NCBI RefSeq assembly: GCF_000378765.1
Contig: NZ_KB905343.1
Span: 603,218 to 667,217 of the forward strand
From: Psychroflexus tropicus DSM 15496
GTDB taxonomy: Bacteria > Bacteroidota > Bacteroidia > Flavobacteriales > Flavobacteriaceae
Direction: 5' to 3'
DNA length: 64,000 nucleotides
Shown in pieces: positions 18,575 through 28,020 of this stretch. The notes below the pieces were generated by a model. The model saw nothing but the letters and a program-made list of their open reading frames with translations, had not been told where the DNA came from and did not search any database. A program made the position numbers and the translations under genes. Position 1 is the first letter of the stretch, and the number at the start of each line of letters is the position of its first letter.

Positions 18575-19828
18575 TTAGCGTCTAGACTTATTCGCATTTG
18601 ACTTTGACGGTCTTGCATTATGATTTCCAGATCTGGAATTGTGGCGTGGTTTTCTTCCGCGCTTTTGTGGATTAAAGGGTTTGGTAGAGGCATTGGGATC
18701 GGGCTCAAAGCCTTCTAAAATCTCAACTGGAAGTTTCTCTCCAATCAGTTTTTCGATATCTCTCAAAAATACAGTCTCATCGGCACTTACTAAAGATACG
18801 GCAAGTCCGCTGGCTCCAGCACGTCCTGTTCGACCTATTCTATGGACATAATCTTCTGACACATTAGGAATTTCAAAATTGACCACATAGGGTAATAAAG
18901 GAATATCAAGCCCACGCGAAGCAATATCAGTGGCTACAAGTACATTCACCTGTCCGCTCTTAAAACCAGCTAAGGCTTTAGTTCTTGCAGCCTGACTTTT
19001 ATTGCCGTGTATGGCAGCTGCACTTATTTTGGCGGCCTCCAGTTTTTTAACCAGTTTATTGGCGCCGTGTTTTGTTCTGGTAAACACCAGAATTTGCTCC
19101 CAGTTTCCCTCAGAAATAAGCTTGATCAGCAAGCCTGTCTTTTTCTCCTTGGCGACTCTGTAAACCTGTTGTTCAATCGCTTCCACAGTGGTGTTCTCTG
19201 GAGTTGATTCTACAGATACGGGATTGTTTTGAAATTCGTTGGCGAGTTTTCTAATGTCTTTAGAAAAAGTAGCTGAGAATAATAAGGTTTGGCGTTGCTT
19301 AGGAATTAATCCCATGATTTTCTTGATGTCTCTCAAAAATCCCATATCCAACATGCGATCGGCTTCATCTAAGACCAGAATTTCAACTTCAGACAAGGAT
19401 AATAGCCCTTGGTTATTAAGGTCTATTAATCGACCTGGTGTAGCGATAAGGACATCCACACCGTTTTTTAGTTTAGAAACTTGAGGTTTTTGATTAACGC
19501 CTCCAAAAATAACGGTGGATCTTAAATCTAAAAATTGACTGTAATCTTTTACGTTTTTATGGACCTGAGCTGCAAGCTCACGTGTAGGGGTCAAAATTAA
19601 AGCTCTTACCGGTCTCTTTCTTAAAGGCTGCTGTTGTGAAAGCAGTTGCAGCATTGGTAAGGTGAAACCAGCTGTTTTTCCAGTACCGGTTTGGGCAGAG
19701 GCTAAAACATCTTTTCCTTCTAAAACAGGTGGAATAGATTTGGCTTGTATGGGGGTTGGGGTATCGTAACCTTGCGCGCTTACAGCTTTCACAAGGGCTT
19801 CAGAGAGTCCTAATGACTTAAATGACAT
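18575..19828 (-). CDS. DEAD-box RNA helicase, RhlE type
   Basis: 417 residues with the full DEAD-box set: Q motif GYDTPTPIQ, Walker [32 protein letters not shown], and [10 protein letters not shown] in the second RecA domain. The C-terminal tail after about residue 375 is basic and low-complexity (Arg/Asn/Ser/His-rich), typical of RhlE-like proteins that act on rRNA or structured RNA. TACCTTTG at 19887-19894 (minus strand) matches a -7 promoter element about 60 bases upstream. Followed by the VF530 gene. Confidence 0.93.
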   Translation of the reverse strand: MSFKSLGLSEALVKAVSAQGYDTPTPIQAKSIPPVLEGKDVLASAQTGTGKTAGFTLPMLQLLSQQQPLRKRPVRALILTPTRELAAQVHKNVKDYSQFLDLRSTVIFGGVNQKPQVSKLKNGVDVLIATPGRLIDLNNQGLLSLSEVEILVLDEADRMLDMGFLRDIKKIMGLIPKQRQTLLFSATFSKDIRKLANEFQNNPVSVESTPENTTVEAIEQQVYRVAKEKKTGLLIKLISEGNWEQILVFTRTKHGANKLVKKLEAAKISAAAIHGNKSQAARTKALAGFKSGQVNVLVATDIASRGLDIPLLPYVVNFEIPNVSEDYVHRIGRTGRAGASGLAVSLVSADETVFLRDIEKLIGEKLPVEILEGFEPDPNASTKPFNPQKRGRKPRHNSRSGNHNARPSKSNANKSRR

Positions 19829-19976
19829 AGAGTGTTTTTTTGAAATGACAATCTATGAAATCAGAGGTCATTTCTTAATTAAGCGGCAAAGGTAAGCTTT
19901 AAAAGCTCCACAGCTCCGCAATTGGCTTAATACTGTCTTTAAATGTTATTTTCACAACATGGGGTGTAGTTGGATT

Positions 19977-20864
19977 CTACCAATCGATAAACGAAACCCC
20001 AATGCCGAAGGTGGTTTGCTTGTGATTATAATCAATTAGAGTTTCTCCATACCCCGTAAAAGCTTGAACGTGTAAGCGAAGATTGGATTTTACAGAATAC
20101 AGGTAATTGACTTCCAAACTCCCTCGATTTTGATCAAAATTAAGGCTGTTTTTTCCGATGACATAAAGACTATGATTGCCTTTATGGTAAATGACATTGG
20201 CTTCCATTCTGCCCATAAAGTCACTTATGTTTGGATTGTCATCGGTGTCACCACTTTCAATTCTTATCCAGGGTTTTAGATACAACTGAATATTATCCTT
20301 TTCGAAAGCTGCGTGGAACATCAGTCGATTCCAGCTTCTGGATCTTGGTAAATCTCTACCATTAGACTGATGATTGAAGGCAAAACCTGCCATTCTTAAA
20401 TCGACGCCTAAAAGATTGACTTTCATTGGAAAGTTGACGAGGATCTCAGGTTCGTAGTTTAATTCTCTAAAAGGTCTGGACACTGGATCGTTATAGACTT
20501 GCCAGTTGGCTAATTGAGTATAGCCTAGCCAAATATCTCCGTGGCCAAATAAGAAGGATTGAATCAATTTAGTTTTAAGACTTAGTTGAAATTTAGCTTC
20601 TACCTGATCGTAATTTAATGGTTCTGTAAAACTGTTATCCGGATTGGCACTTTGGGGCAGTTCGTTTGGATCACTGGACCATCGAGCTGGCAGGACATAA
20701 ATAGGTTTGTAAAAAGTTAATTTGAAAGTGCCGTTTTTATCTTCATCATCTAGTTCCCAGCGTTCGGAAAGTGATTTTTCAATGACTTTATCCTCACCAA
20801 AAAAAGATTGAGCTGAGATCATACTGCCGAAAGAGCAAAAGAGAAGTAATACTATTTTTTTCAT
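19977..20864 (-). CDS. pldA: Outer membrane phospholipase A
   Basis: From the ATG at 20864 the protein has 295 residues: signal peptide (MKKIVLLLFCSFGSMISAQ), then a 12-strand OMPLA-type barrel. The catalytic triad region is visible as FNHQSNGRD (His and Ser) followed by RSWNR (Asn), and the YTQLANWQVYN and PFRELNYEPE segments are typical of the family. It hydrolyses phospholipids in the outer leaflet of the outer membrane. The start is moved 10 codons downstream of the longest frame so that the protein begins with its signal peptide. Confidence 0.9.
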   Translation of the reverse strand: MKKIVLLLFCSFGSMISAQSFFGEDKVIEKSLSERWELDDEDKNGTFKLTFYKPIYVLPARWSSDPNELPQSANPDNSFTEPLNYDQVEAKFQLSLKTKLIQSFLFGHGDIWLGYTQLANWQVYNDPVSRPFRELNYEPEILVNFPMKVNLLGVDLRMAGFAFNHQSNGRDLPRSRSWNRLMFHAAFEKDNIQLYLKPWIRIESGDTDDNPNISDFMGRMEANVIYHKGNHSLYVIGKNSLNFDQNRGSLEVNYLYSVKSNLRLHVQAFTGYGETLIDYNHKQTTFGIGVSFIDW

Positions 20865-21011
20865 AATAGAATCAGGTTGGATAAAATCAAACACAATTAG
20901 ATTTTGCCAAATTACAATACTTTCTGAATTCTGTGATATAATTTATCTGATTTCAATAAGGATTTAATTTGTAACTATTTATTTTCTAAGTTTGAGTTAC
21001 AATTTTCAATT

Positions 21012-22472
21012 TTGATTCTACGTTTTTTATTAAGGCTTATTGGCCCTATCGTTTTTGTAATGTTCCAGCTTCTAGAGCCACCTGCTTCTCTCGGCGATGA
21101 GGGCTTCACCTTAATTGGGATAACCCTATGGATGGCGATCTGGTGGATTACAGAGGCTGTACCTATTGCCGTCACGGCTTTACTGCCTATTGTTTTATTT
21201 CCATTATTTGAGGTGATTCCTCTATCTGAAACCACTCAGCAATACGGACATAAATACGTATTTCTCTATATCGGAGGATTTATACTGGCCATAGCGATTG
21301 AGCGCTGGAATCTCCACAAGCGTATTGCTTTACAAATTATCAAATGGATTGGTTCTAAGGCCCCCTATCTTATTCTTGGTTTCATGCTCGCTACCGCTTT
21401 CTTGTCGATGTGGATTTCAAACACAGCTACCACAGTCATGATGCTACCCATCGCTATTGCCATTACCCATCAGGTTCAATCTCAGCATAATCAAGATAAG
21501 CAACAAAGCGATTTATTCTCCAAATCACTTATGCTTTCTATAGCCTACAGTGCTTCCATTGGCGGTATTGCCACTCTTATTGGGACACCACCTAACCTTA
21601 TCTTTGCTGGGGTTCTTGAGAATACTTATGGCATTAAAATCGGTTTTTTTGAATGGATGAAGTTTGGTTTCCCAGTATCCATGCTTTTACTTTTTATTAG
21701 CTGGAAATACCTCACAAGATTTACTTTTAAGCTCAAGCAGGTTCATTTTAATGAGGGTAAAAAGGAGGTAAAGGCGATGTTAAACCAGCTGGGAAAGCTT
21801 TCTTATGAGGAAAAAGCAGTAGGTGTTGTATTTCTTCTTGCCGCTTTAAGCTGGGTGTTTAGAAGTGTTATAGCGACTGTCATTGTTGGTATCGACGATA
21901 CTATAATAGCCATCAGCGCAGCAGTGCTTTTATTTCTTATTCCTACCAAGCAGAAAGATCGGCAATTATTAACCTGGAATGAAGCGGTGAAAATTCCCTG
22001 GGGAATTATTATTTTGTTTGGGGGCGGTATGGCCCTGGCCAAAGCTTTTGTAGAAACCGGTTTGGCCAACTGGATCGCCAGTCAGATCAGCTTATTTGAA
22101 GGCGTTAGTATTTTTTTATTGGTTGTTTTAGTGTCTGCTCTGGTCAATTTTCTAACAGAAGTAACCTCCAACTTAGCGACAACGGCCATGCTTCTGCCCA
22201 TTTTAGCTCCCTTAGCATTAAGTTTTGATGTGCATCCTTATATTTTGATGATAGCTGTTACCCTTTCAGCCTCTTGTGCCTTCATGCTGCCCGTGGCAAC
22301 ACCTCCCAATGCTATTGTATTTGGAGCTAATTATTTAAAGATTTCAGATATGGTCAAAAAAGGATTTTTACTTAACCTTATTTCTATTTTTGTCATTTCA
22401 CTTGCTGTATATTTACTGATGCCCTTTGTATTTGAGCTGGATTCACTTTCTTTCCCTGAAGTATTTAAATAA
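21012..22472 (+). CDS. SLC13/DASS-family anion (dicarboxylate) transporter
   Basis: 486 residues, about 11-12 membrane helices, with the two inverted-repeat signatures of the divalent-anion:Na+ symporter family: SNTATTVMMLPIAIAI after the first hairpin and TEVTSNLATTAMLLPI in the second, plus GGIATLIGTPPNLI and LPVATPPNAIVFG, which form the Na+ and substrate sites. Likely imports succinate/malate-type dicarboxylates; sulfate or phosphate cannot be excluded. A TTG start at 21012 is needed because the first in-frame ATG falls in the first helix. Monocistronic. Confidence 0.92.
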   Translation: MILRFLLRLIGPIVFVMFQLLEPPASLGDEGFTLIGITLWMAIWWITEAVPIAVTALLPIVLFPLFEVIPLSETTQQYGHKYVFLYIGGFILAIAIERWNLHKRIALQIIKWIGSKAPYLILGFMLATAFLSMWISNTATTVMMLPIAIAITHQVQSQHNQDKQQSDLFSKSLMLSIAYSASIGGIATLIGTPPNLIFAGVLENTYGIKIGFFEWMKFGFPVSMLLLFISWKYLTRFTFKLKQVHFNEGKKEVKAMLNQLGKLSYEEKAVGVVFLLAALSWVFRSVIATVIVGIDDTIIAISAAVLLFLIPTKQKDRQLLTWNEAVKIPWGIIILFGGGMALAKAFVETGLANWIASQISLFEGVSIFLLVVLVSALVNFLTEVTSNLATTAMLLPILAPLALSFDVHPYILMIAVTLSASCAFMLPVATPPNAIVFGANYLKISDMVKKGFLLNLISIFVISLAVYLLMPFVFELDSLSFPEVFK

Positions 22473-22486
22473 AAGAAGATTGATGT

Positions 22487-22562
22487 ATTCGACTTTTAAA
22501 TCGAATATTTAATTATTCGATATTTGAATCGAATTCAAGATAATTTGATATATTAGTCGAAT
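22487..22562. promoter_or_regulatory. Three phased inverted-repeat operators upstream of the SatD-like gene
   Basis: Three copies of the dyad ATTCGA-N8-TCGAAT lie at 22487-22506, 22515-22534 and 22543-22562. The first two are perfect and the third has one mismatch (ATTTGA). Their starts are exactly 28 bases apart, and the last ends 11 bases before the ATG of the SatD-like gene. The arrangement is what a dimeric HTH repressor or activator binding cooperatively would use. The adjacent protein has a C-terminal HTH and is the obvious candidate binder, by inference. Confidence 0.8.
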
Positions 22563-22573
22563 ATTATATAAGC

Positions 22574-23173
22574 ATGAAGGCAATTATAACGGGAGATATT
22601 GTGAATTCCAGAGAAGAGGACGGAAAGAAATGGCTCAAAAGTTTAAAAGACGCTTTAGGCCGTTATGGAAATACTACTAGCGACTGGGAAGTTTATAGAG
22701 GAGATAGTTTTCAGCTGAGAACATCTATTGAGGAAAGCCTGGAAGCTTGTATTTATATAAAAGCCTGCATAAAAATGTATACCGCATTGGATGCAAGAAT
22801 GGCCATAGGAATAGGAGAGGTTGAACCTACAGTTGGTAAAATAACAGAAGACCAGGGAGAAGCATTTCACAGATCTGGACAATGTTTTGAAGTTTTAAAG
22901 TCTAAACGCTTAGCTATAGATACAGGAAATGATGATTATAATCGTACATTAAATCTAATGTTTGAATTGGGACTGTTAACTTTTGATAACTGGACAAAAA
23001 TCGATGCCCAAACCTTAAAAACGGTTTTGGAATTTAAAGAAAAAACACAGCAGGAAATCGCTAAAAAGTTAAACAAGTCGCCAAGCACCATTAGTTTTAC
23101 GCTTCAAAAGACGGGATATAAAGAAATAGAAAAGTTACTTGAATACTATAAACATTCAGTTTCCAGATTATGA
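22574..23173 (+). CDS. SatD-family protein with C-terminal HTH
   Basis: 199 residues. The N-terminal about 120 residues match SatD-type proteins (MKAIITGDIVNSRE at the start, YRGDSFQL near 42, ARMAIGIGEVE near 76, GEAFHRSGQCFE near 96). The C-terminal part has a helix-turn-helix (KTQQEIAKKLNKSPSTISFTL, about residues 155-175). Function is unknown. The GDSFQ and RMAIGIG pieces resemble the core of class III cyclase/GGDEF folds, which is my inference. Three dyad operators precede it, suggesting autoregulation. Its stop overlaps the next start by 4 bases. Confidence 0.85.
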   Translation: MKAIITGDIVNSREEDGKKWLKSLKDALGRYGNTTSDWEVYRGDSFQLRTSIEESLEACIYIKACIKMYTALDARMAIGIGEVEPTVGKITEDQGEAFHRSGQCFEVLKSKRLAIDTGNDDYNRTLNLMFELGLLTFDNWTKIDAQTLKTVLEFKEKTQQEIAKKLNKSPSTISFTLQKTGYKEIEKLLEYYKHSVSRL

Positions 23174-23886
23174 TGCTCATCATACTTCAACTTCTGCTTG
23201 CTCATCTCATTGGGGATTTTGTTCTGCAACCTCAAAGCTGGGTTGAAAGCAAAGAAAAAAAGGGTTTAAAATCAAAGCATTTTTGGTTGCATATAGGAGT
23301 ACATCTTATTCTACTGCTTGTGATCACAAAGTTTAAATTGGAGGTTTTACCCTATGTAATTGCTTTAACGATTAGTCATCTCATCATAGATATACTGAAA
23401 ATCAAACTAAAACCTATATGTTCCTCGATTGTATTATTCTTTGGCGATCAGTTTTTACATTTAGTTTGTATCCTAGTAGCTGCAGCAGTATATGTGCGCC
23501 TGGACTTGGGATCCTTAATAAATTTTCCAGATAAAGGATTTGTTGTCCTTTTAGCCTTGGTATGTACAACATACGTTTCTGGTGTTATTATGAAAGTTGT
23601 GCTCTCAAGATGGGATTTATCAGATCTAGAAGGAGAAGCCTTGCATAAAGCAGGCTGGTATATCGGTATTCTGGAAAGGCTATTCATTTTGGGTTTCGTG
23701 TGTCTTAATTATTGGGCAGGTATTGGGTTTTTAATCGCTGCTAAATCCATATTCAGATTTAGTGATTTATCCAGATCTAAAGACAGAAAACTAACCGAAT
23801 ATGTGCTGATTGGAACTCTGCTAAGTTATGGCCTTGCCTTAGTAACAGCAGCTGCGAGTCTACAATTATGGGACCTCTTAAGTTGA
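23170..23886 (+). CDS. DUF3307 membrane protein
   Basis: 238 residues with about six hydrophobic helices. The DUF3307 signature is present: LLAHLIGDFVLQPQSWV at the N-terminus and SHLIIDILK in the next helices. It overlaps the stop of the SatD-like gene by 4 bases (ATGA), so the two are translationally coupled. SatD and DUF3307 genes are neighbours in many bacteria, so they likely act together, for example as a sensor/regulator and its membrane partner. The biochemical role is unknown. Confidence 0.87.
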   Translation: MMLIILQLLLAHLIGDFVLQPQSWVESKEKKGLKSKHFWLHIGVHLILLLVITKFKLEVLPYVIALTISHLIIDILKIKLKPICSSIVLFFGDQFLHLVCILVAAAVYVRLDLGSLINFPDKGFVVLLALVCTTYVSGVIMKVVLSRWDLSDLEGEALHKAGWYIGILERLFILGFVCLNYWAGIGFLIAAKSIFRFSDLSRSKDRKLTEYVLIGTLLSYGLALVTAAASLQLWDLLS

Positions 23887-23939
23887 TTTGACTTGATTTA
23901 AAAAATAAATTATATTTATTGGCACTCAATTTGTTACCA

Positions 23940-24728
23940 ATGAAAGCCTTAGGTATTCTTTTCAGCTTAGTGTTTATAGTTTCAGCCTACTCACAAACCG
24001 ATTTAGAGGTTTTAGAAAACTCCCCAAGACATCAGGAGTGGATAGAGCTTAATAATGAAGGACGTACTCTTTATAATTTTGTGGTTTATCCTGAAATTGC
24101 GGAGAAAGCAAAAGTTTTAATTGTCATTCATGAGAACAGAGGACTGAATGACTGGGCCAGACGATTCACAGATGAATTGGCTTCTGAAGGCTTTATCGCC
24201 ATCGCCCCCGATTTATTATCGAGCACGGTGGAAGGAAAAGCTAAAACCTCGGATTTTGAAAGTTTTGATGCTGCGCGCACGGCCCTATATAATCTAAATC
24301 CAAACCAGGTGATTTCAGATTTGGACACCACCTTTGAATACGCCAAAAGCATTGCTGCTGGCAATGGCCAGGTGTCGGTAGTTGGATTTTGCTGGGGAGG
24401 CTCTCAAAGTTTTAGGTATGCGACCCATAATCTAGGTCTGGAAGAAGCCTTTGTCTTTTATGGCACAGCGCCAAAACAACCCGATGAACTGGTTAAGATA
24501 GAAATACCGGTTTATGGGTTCTATGCCGGAAACGACGCCAGAGTCAATTCCACTTTACCTGCGACAGAAAAGCAAATGAAGGCACTTGGTAAATTTTATA
24601 CTTATGATATTTACGAGGGTGGGGGCCATGGATTTATGAGAAGTGGCGCTCAACCTGATGCTTCAGAAGGTAACAAATTGGCGAGGCAGAAAGCATGGAA
24701 AGATTTATTACTTAAACTCAAATCTTGA
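23940..24728 (+). CDS. Exported dienelactone hydrolase-family protein
   Basis: From the ATG at 23940, 262 residues: a signal peptide (MKALGILFSLVFIVSAYSQ) and an alpha/beta hydrolase of the dienelactone hydrolase type. The nucleophile elbow is GFCWGGSQ, so the nucleophile is Cys; the acid is in GNDARVN and the base in GGGHGFM. An oxyanion segment, HENRGLNDWARRF, follows the second strand. The true substrate is unknown. Strong terminator downstream. Confidence 0.87.
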   Translation: MKALGILFSLVFIVSAYSQTDLEVLENSPRHQEWIELNNEGRTLYNFVVYPEIAEKAKVLIVIHENRGLNDWARRFTDELASEGFIAIAPDLLSSTVEGKAKTSDFESFDAARTALYNLNPNQVISDLDTTFEYAKSIAAGNGQVSVVGFCWGGSQSFRYATHNLGLEEAFVFYGTAPKQPDELVKIEIPVYGFYAGNDARVNSTLPATEKQMKALGKFYTYDIYEGGGHGFMRSGAQPDASEGNKLARQKAWKDLLLKLKS

Positions 24729-24754
24729 AATTTTAAAAAGAGAATTTATCATAC

Positions 24755-24795
24755 GAAAACACCTCAAATCGGTCTGACTGATTTGAGGTGTTTTC
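24755..24795 (+). terminator. Strong intrinsic terminator after the dienelactone hydrolase gene
   Basis: Perfect 16-base-pair stem (GAAAACACCTCAAATC and its complement) with a 9-base loop, ending in TTTTC. It separates this gene from the convergent T9SS locus and can also act on the minus strand. Confidence 0.92.
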
Positions 24796-24908
24796 TCCTT
24801 AAGAAGTTAAATTTTAGTGGTCTACTTCTTTATAATGCGTTTTATAAATCTAGATTTTGAATCATATTGACAATTAAATTTTCTAACAATAATGAAGCTT
24901 TGTCAATT

Positions 24909-27416
24909 TCATTCTACTAGAATTTGATGAGTTTCAATGATATTATCATAATAAACTTTCAAAATATAGACTCCCCTTTTCAATCCGTTAGTATCTATTG
25001 TTGATTTATTATTAGAAAATTTTACTGAGCGCAACTCTTTCCCGTTCAAATCGTAGAGTCCACCGCTTAAAGGTGTTAATCTACCAATATTTGTAGATGT
25101 TTCTATTGCGTTTACATTTAGAACATTCTTTGACGGATTTGGATAGGCAACGAATTTATATTCTTTATTTCCTGGAGGCGTAGGCATAGGTCCGCCTCCA
25201 CCACCATGACTTACACTTAAGAATCTCGCTCCACCGATTCCACAATTATTTCTACCCATGACTTGTACAAGACCATTATTACCAGCATAACCCGTAAAGA
25301 CTTGAATAGATGGAGAGGAGCTAGCTCCAGATAATTTTTGCCAGTTTTGCCCAAAATAGTCGAAAGTAGTTACAGTTTCGTAGGGAAATGGTAGCCACCA
25401 TTCGTAAGAAGTGGCTCCAGAAGAGCCTCCACTTTGATAATTCACCAAAGCTCCAGTATTGACAGAGCTTGGACCAACTATTGGATTGGGAGTTGAGGGT
25501 TTACCAGTCCAAATCACAAGTGGATTTGATAATACATTTCCACAATCCCCTGATATTAAATTGGCTGTTATTGTAACTTGTCCAGAATAACCTCCTGTTA
25601 ACGTTAGAGTAGCCACGTTGGTGCCTTGCCCAGAGGTTATAGTTACACCACTGTTTGACGGCGATACAGACCATATCACTGAATCTGCTCCAGCTGGAAC
25701 ACTAAAGGTGCCTGAAGTGCAAAGTAGTGATGGGGCTGCTATGTCTATGCTGCCACAGGCATAAGTACAATCGAAAATTTCTTCATTCTCATTAAGCTCC
25801 GCAGCCAGCCAATCTTCATTTCTAAAATTGAATGATATGTGTCTCTCATTTAAGCTATTGCTATTCTCGTATGCAGTTATAAAGTTATGGAATGGAATGG
25901 CACGATTTCCTATGGGCGGATTTGCGGCACTGTAAGATGTAAAGTAATCGGTATCATTTAGTGATATTGCACCATTGCCAACATCCAATGCACTTGGAGT
26001 GTTTATAAAACCAAATGAACTTTCGGTGTTAATATTTATATTCCCACTTCCGAGAAATGCACTTATTATAGTATTAAAATCATCTACATCAAAATCAATT
26101 CCTAGATCATTTTCAAGTTCTTCTATATCATCTTCAGATAGGTTTGGAAAAATAAAGCCGCCAACCTCATCAAATAATTCATATATGCCGCCAGCATATT
26201 TATCATATGAAAGATTTACTGGATTATCGTAAGACCTATTAGTTAAATTTGCTGTGATGTTTATAAAACCAAATAGTTTTTTTGTGTAGCTTACTGAACC
26301 GCTATAAATGTTTGCGTTTTGATTTGCCGCTGGTAATGCTTTTGCATTAAAATCTAAATTGAAACGACTGCTACCTGGTAAAATACCAAGTAATAGAGCA
26401 GGTTCATTAAAAATGACAGCTAGGGCAACATCATCTGCTATTCCTAAATAAAAGCTGAGAAAATCAGTTAAAGCGCCAGTTCTTACGTTTCCATCCATTT
26501 TGAATAACGAGGCATTATATGCATAATCCTGTGTAATCGCGCATTGGCTTCCATTACTAATAGCTATATTCCTGGTTTGAGTGGGATAACCTTTCTGGAT
26601 TAAATCTGCCTGCCAAGTATCATGAGCTAAATTATCTAAACTAAAATTTGGTGAAATGTATTCTTTTAGTAATTGTTGGGTAGCGGGTTGATTAAATAGA
26701 TTGTTGGTATCTGCAATGGAAGCTTGACTATCATTTGCAACTTCAAACGCAAAATCACCAAGCGGCGTTTCTACAAATTGGTCTGCCAGATGCCTAGCCA
26801 AGTATTGAACACCCAATGGAATATTAGCGCCTTGGTGCGGTGCATCGTGACTAATGTAGAGTCTGGTATCGTGGTCTAGGTTAGGGTCTTGCTCCATATC
26901 TGCCAAAGCGTAACGTGCTATAACACCTCCCATACTTTGGCCGAGGACTACGTTCTGTTCTGTACTGCCTGCATCTTCTTTTTCTTGGTTGACCCAATTG
27001 ATAACCTCTTCTAAAACATAAGCATTAAGCTGTAAGTGCGCTCTTGGGCTGTCCCAGTTCACGTAGATGATGTCGTAGTCTTGGTCGCCTGTATCTGTAA
27101 TTGTACCTCCATTCAACAAATCTTGAAGGTCGGCACTTGTTGATAATTGAATATTACGAGAAAATCTTTCTAAATTATTTTCTCCAAATTCATTCTCAAC
27201 ACCTATTAAACCCGACTCAAAACCTTCGGCAACGATTAAAGGGCGAGTAATTACTCCATCATCTCTTGCATCATCAATTTGAAGTATAGCCGAACCCAAA
27301 ACGCCATTAAATGCTTTGGTTGCGGTAATAGGTTGTAAATAAATCGTATCATTAGGAACTTGTGTATATCCGAAAAGTCCAAAAAGCAGTAATATGTATG
27401 TTATAAAATTCTTCAT
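24909..27416 (-). CDS. Secreted lipase/esterase-like protein with T9SS sorting domain
   Basis: 835 residues. Signal peptide to about residue 18 (FGLFGYTQ). An alpha/beta-hydrolase domain follows with the nucleophile elbow VVLGQSMGGVIARYAL (Ser near residue 169) and a preceding DIIYVNWDSPRAHLQLNAY segment. After a long lid or spacer comes a PKD/Ig-like region (about 555-740) and a C-terminal T9SS type A sorting domain (YPNPSKNVLNVNAIE to ILKVYYDNIIETHQILVE). It is therefore exported and probably attached at or released from the cell surface. It is the intact second copy of a tandem duplication; the enzyme substrate is unknown. Confidence 0.82.
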   Translation of the reverse strand: MKNFITYILLLFGLFGYTQVPNDTIYLQPITATKAFNGVLGSAILQIDDARDDGVITRPLIVAEGFESGLIGVENEFGENNLERFSRNIQLSTSADLQDLLNGGTITDTGDQDYDIIYVNWDSPRAHLQLNAYVLEEVINWVNQEKEDAGSTEQNVVLGQSMGGVIARYALADMEQDPNLDHDTRLYISHDAPHQGANIPLGVQYLARHLADQFVETPLGDFAFEVANDSQASIADTNNLFNQPATQQLLKEYISPNFSLDNLAHDTWQADLIQKGYPTQTRNIAISNGSQCAITQDYAYNASLFKMDGNVRTGALTDFLSFYLGIADDVALAVIFNEPALLLGILPGSSRFNLDFNAKALPAANQNANIYSGSVSYTKKLFGFINITANLTNRSYDNPVNLSYDKYAGGIYELFDEVGGFIFPNLSEDDIEELENDLGIDFDVDDFNTIISAFLGSGNININTESSFGFINTPSALDVGNGAISLNDTDYFTSYSAANPPIGNRAIPFHNFITAYENSNSLNERHISFNFRNEDWLAAELNENEEIFDCTYACGSIDIAAPSLLCTSGTFSVPAGADSVIWSVSPSNSGVTITSGQGTNVATLTLTGGYSGQVTITANLISGDCGNVLSNPLVIWTGKPSTPNPIVGPSSVNTGALVNYQSGGSSGATSYEWWLPFPYETVTTFDYFGQNWQKLSGASSSPSIQVFTGYAGNNGLVQVMGRNNCGIGGARFLSVSHGGGGGPMPTPPGNKEYKFVAYPNPSKNVLNVNAIETSTNIGRLTPLSGGLYDLNGKELRSVKFSNNKSTIDTNGLKRGVYILKVYYDNIIETHQILVE

Positions 27417-27420
27417 TCTT

Positions 27421-28020
27421 TTAGTTTGTAAAGGTTAAATCAAATCTTCCGTCTGTGATAGTAATAGTTTCTCCAGTAAAAATTTCTTGAGCTTCAAATG
27501 AGAAAGTACCTGACATAATATTATTCTCGTCGTCAAATCTTGTAAAATATACTTGCCCAGTAAAATTTTGATTTGTTTCATATTGACCTTCTTCCGCCTC
27601 AATATCTGTGAAAAATAAAGCGCCACCACCTGTATAGTCATTTTCTAAAAAATTACTTTTGTTTAAAATATAGATTTCCTCTTCATTTATTTGTGTATTT
27701 CTTAATACAATTTGTCCCAATCTTACATTTCCAGTAAAACCTCTCTCCCAATTAATAGCTAGAACAGATTCGCCATCCACAAACTGGTAAAAATTGTTCA
27801 TCAGTCCACTATCGGTAAAGGGTTCGCCATTTACCAAACAGCCAATGGTGTTTTCACCCGTTGTGGTCATTGGTGGCAACTGGCTTAATGGGTCCTGTGT
27901 GTTATTGTCATCGTCGTTGTTGCAGGCTGAGCTTAGACACAGGATGCAAGACATAAGACATAAGACTATTAGACTTTGTCTTTTTAGAATTTTTGGGAAG
28001 ATATAAGCTGTGTTTTTCAT
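27421..28020 (-). CDS. DUF6252-type lipoprotein, copy 2
   Basis: 199 residues: long hydrophobic N-terminus ending LSSACNN (lipobox Cys), an Asn/Asp-rich spacer, then a beta-rich domain with TTTGENTIGCLVNGEPF, the landmark I associate with DUF6252. The part around residues 50-90 is nearly identical to the copy at 28604-29167. Its ATG overlaps the stop of the truncated hydrolase (ATGA), and its own stop lies 4 bases before the full-length hydrolase, so they are one transcript. Role unknown; a surface lipoprotein that assists the neighbouring secreted hydrolase is a guess. Confidence 0.75.
   Translation of the reverse strand: MKNTAYIFPKILKRQSLIVLCLMSCILCLSSACNNDDDNNTQDPLSQLPPMTTTGENTIGCLVNGEPFTDSGLMNNFYQFVDGESVLAINWERGFTGNVRLGQIVLRNTQINEEEIYILNKSNFLENDYTGGGALFFTDIEAEEGQYETNQNFTGQVYFTRFDDENNIMSGTFSFEAQEIFTGETITITDGRFDLTFTN

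Noticed and set aside
22574-23886. Reading the SatD-DUF3307 pair as a Pycsar-like cyclase and membrane effector defence system
   Set aside because: The cyclase resemblance is partial, catalytic metal-binding residues are not clear, and SatD has an HTH; both families are widespread chromosomal genes. Kept only as a low-level idea.
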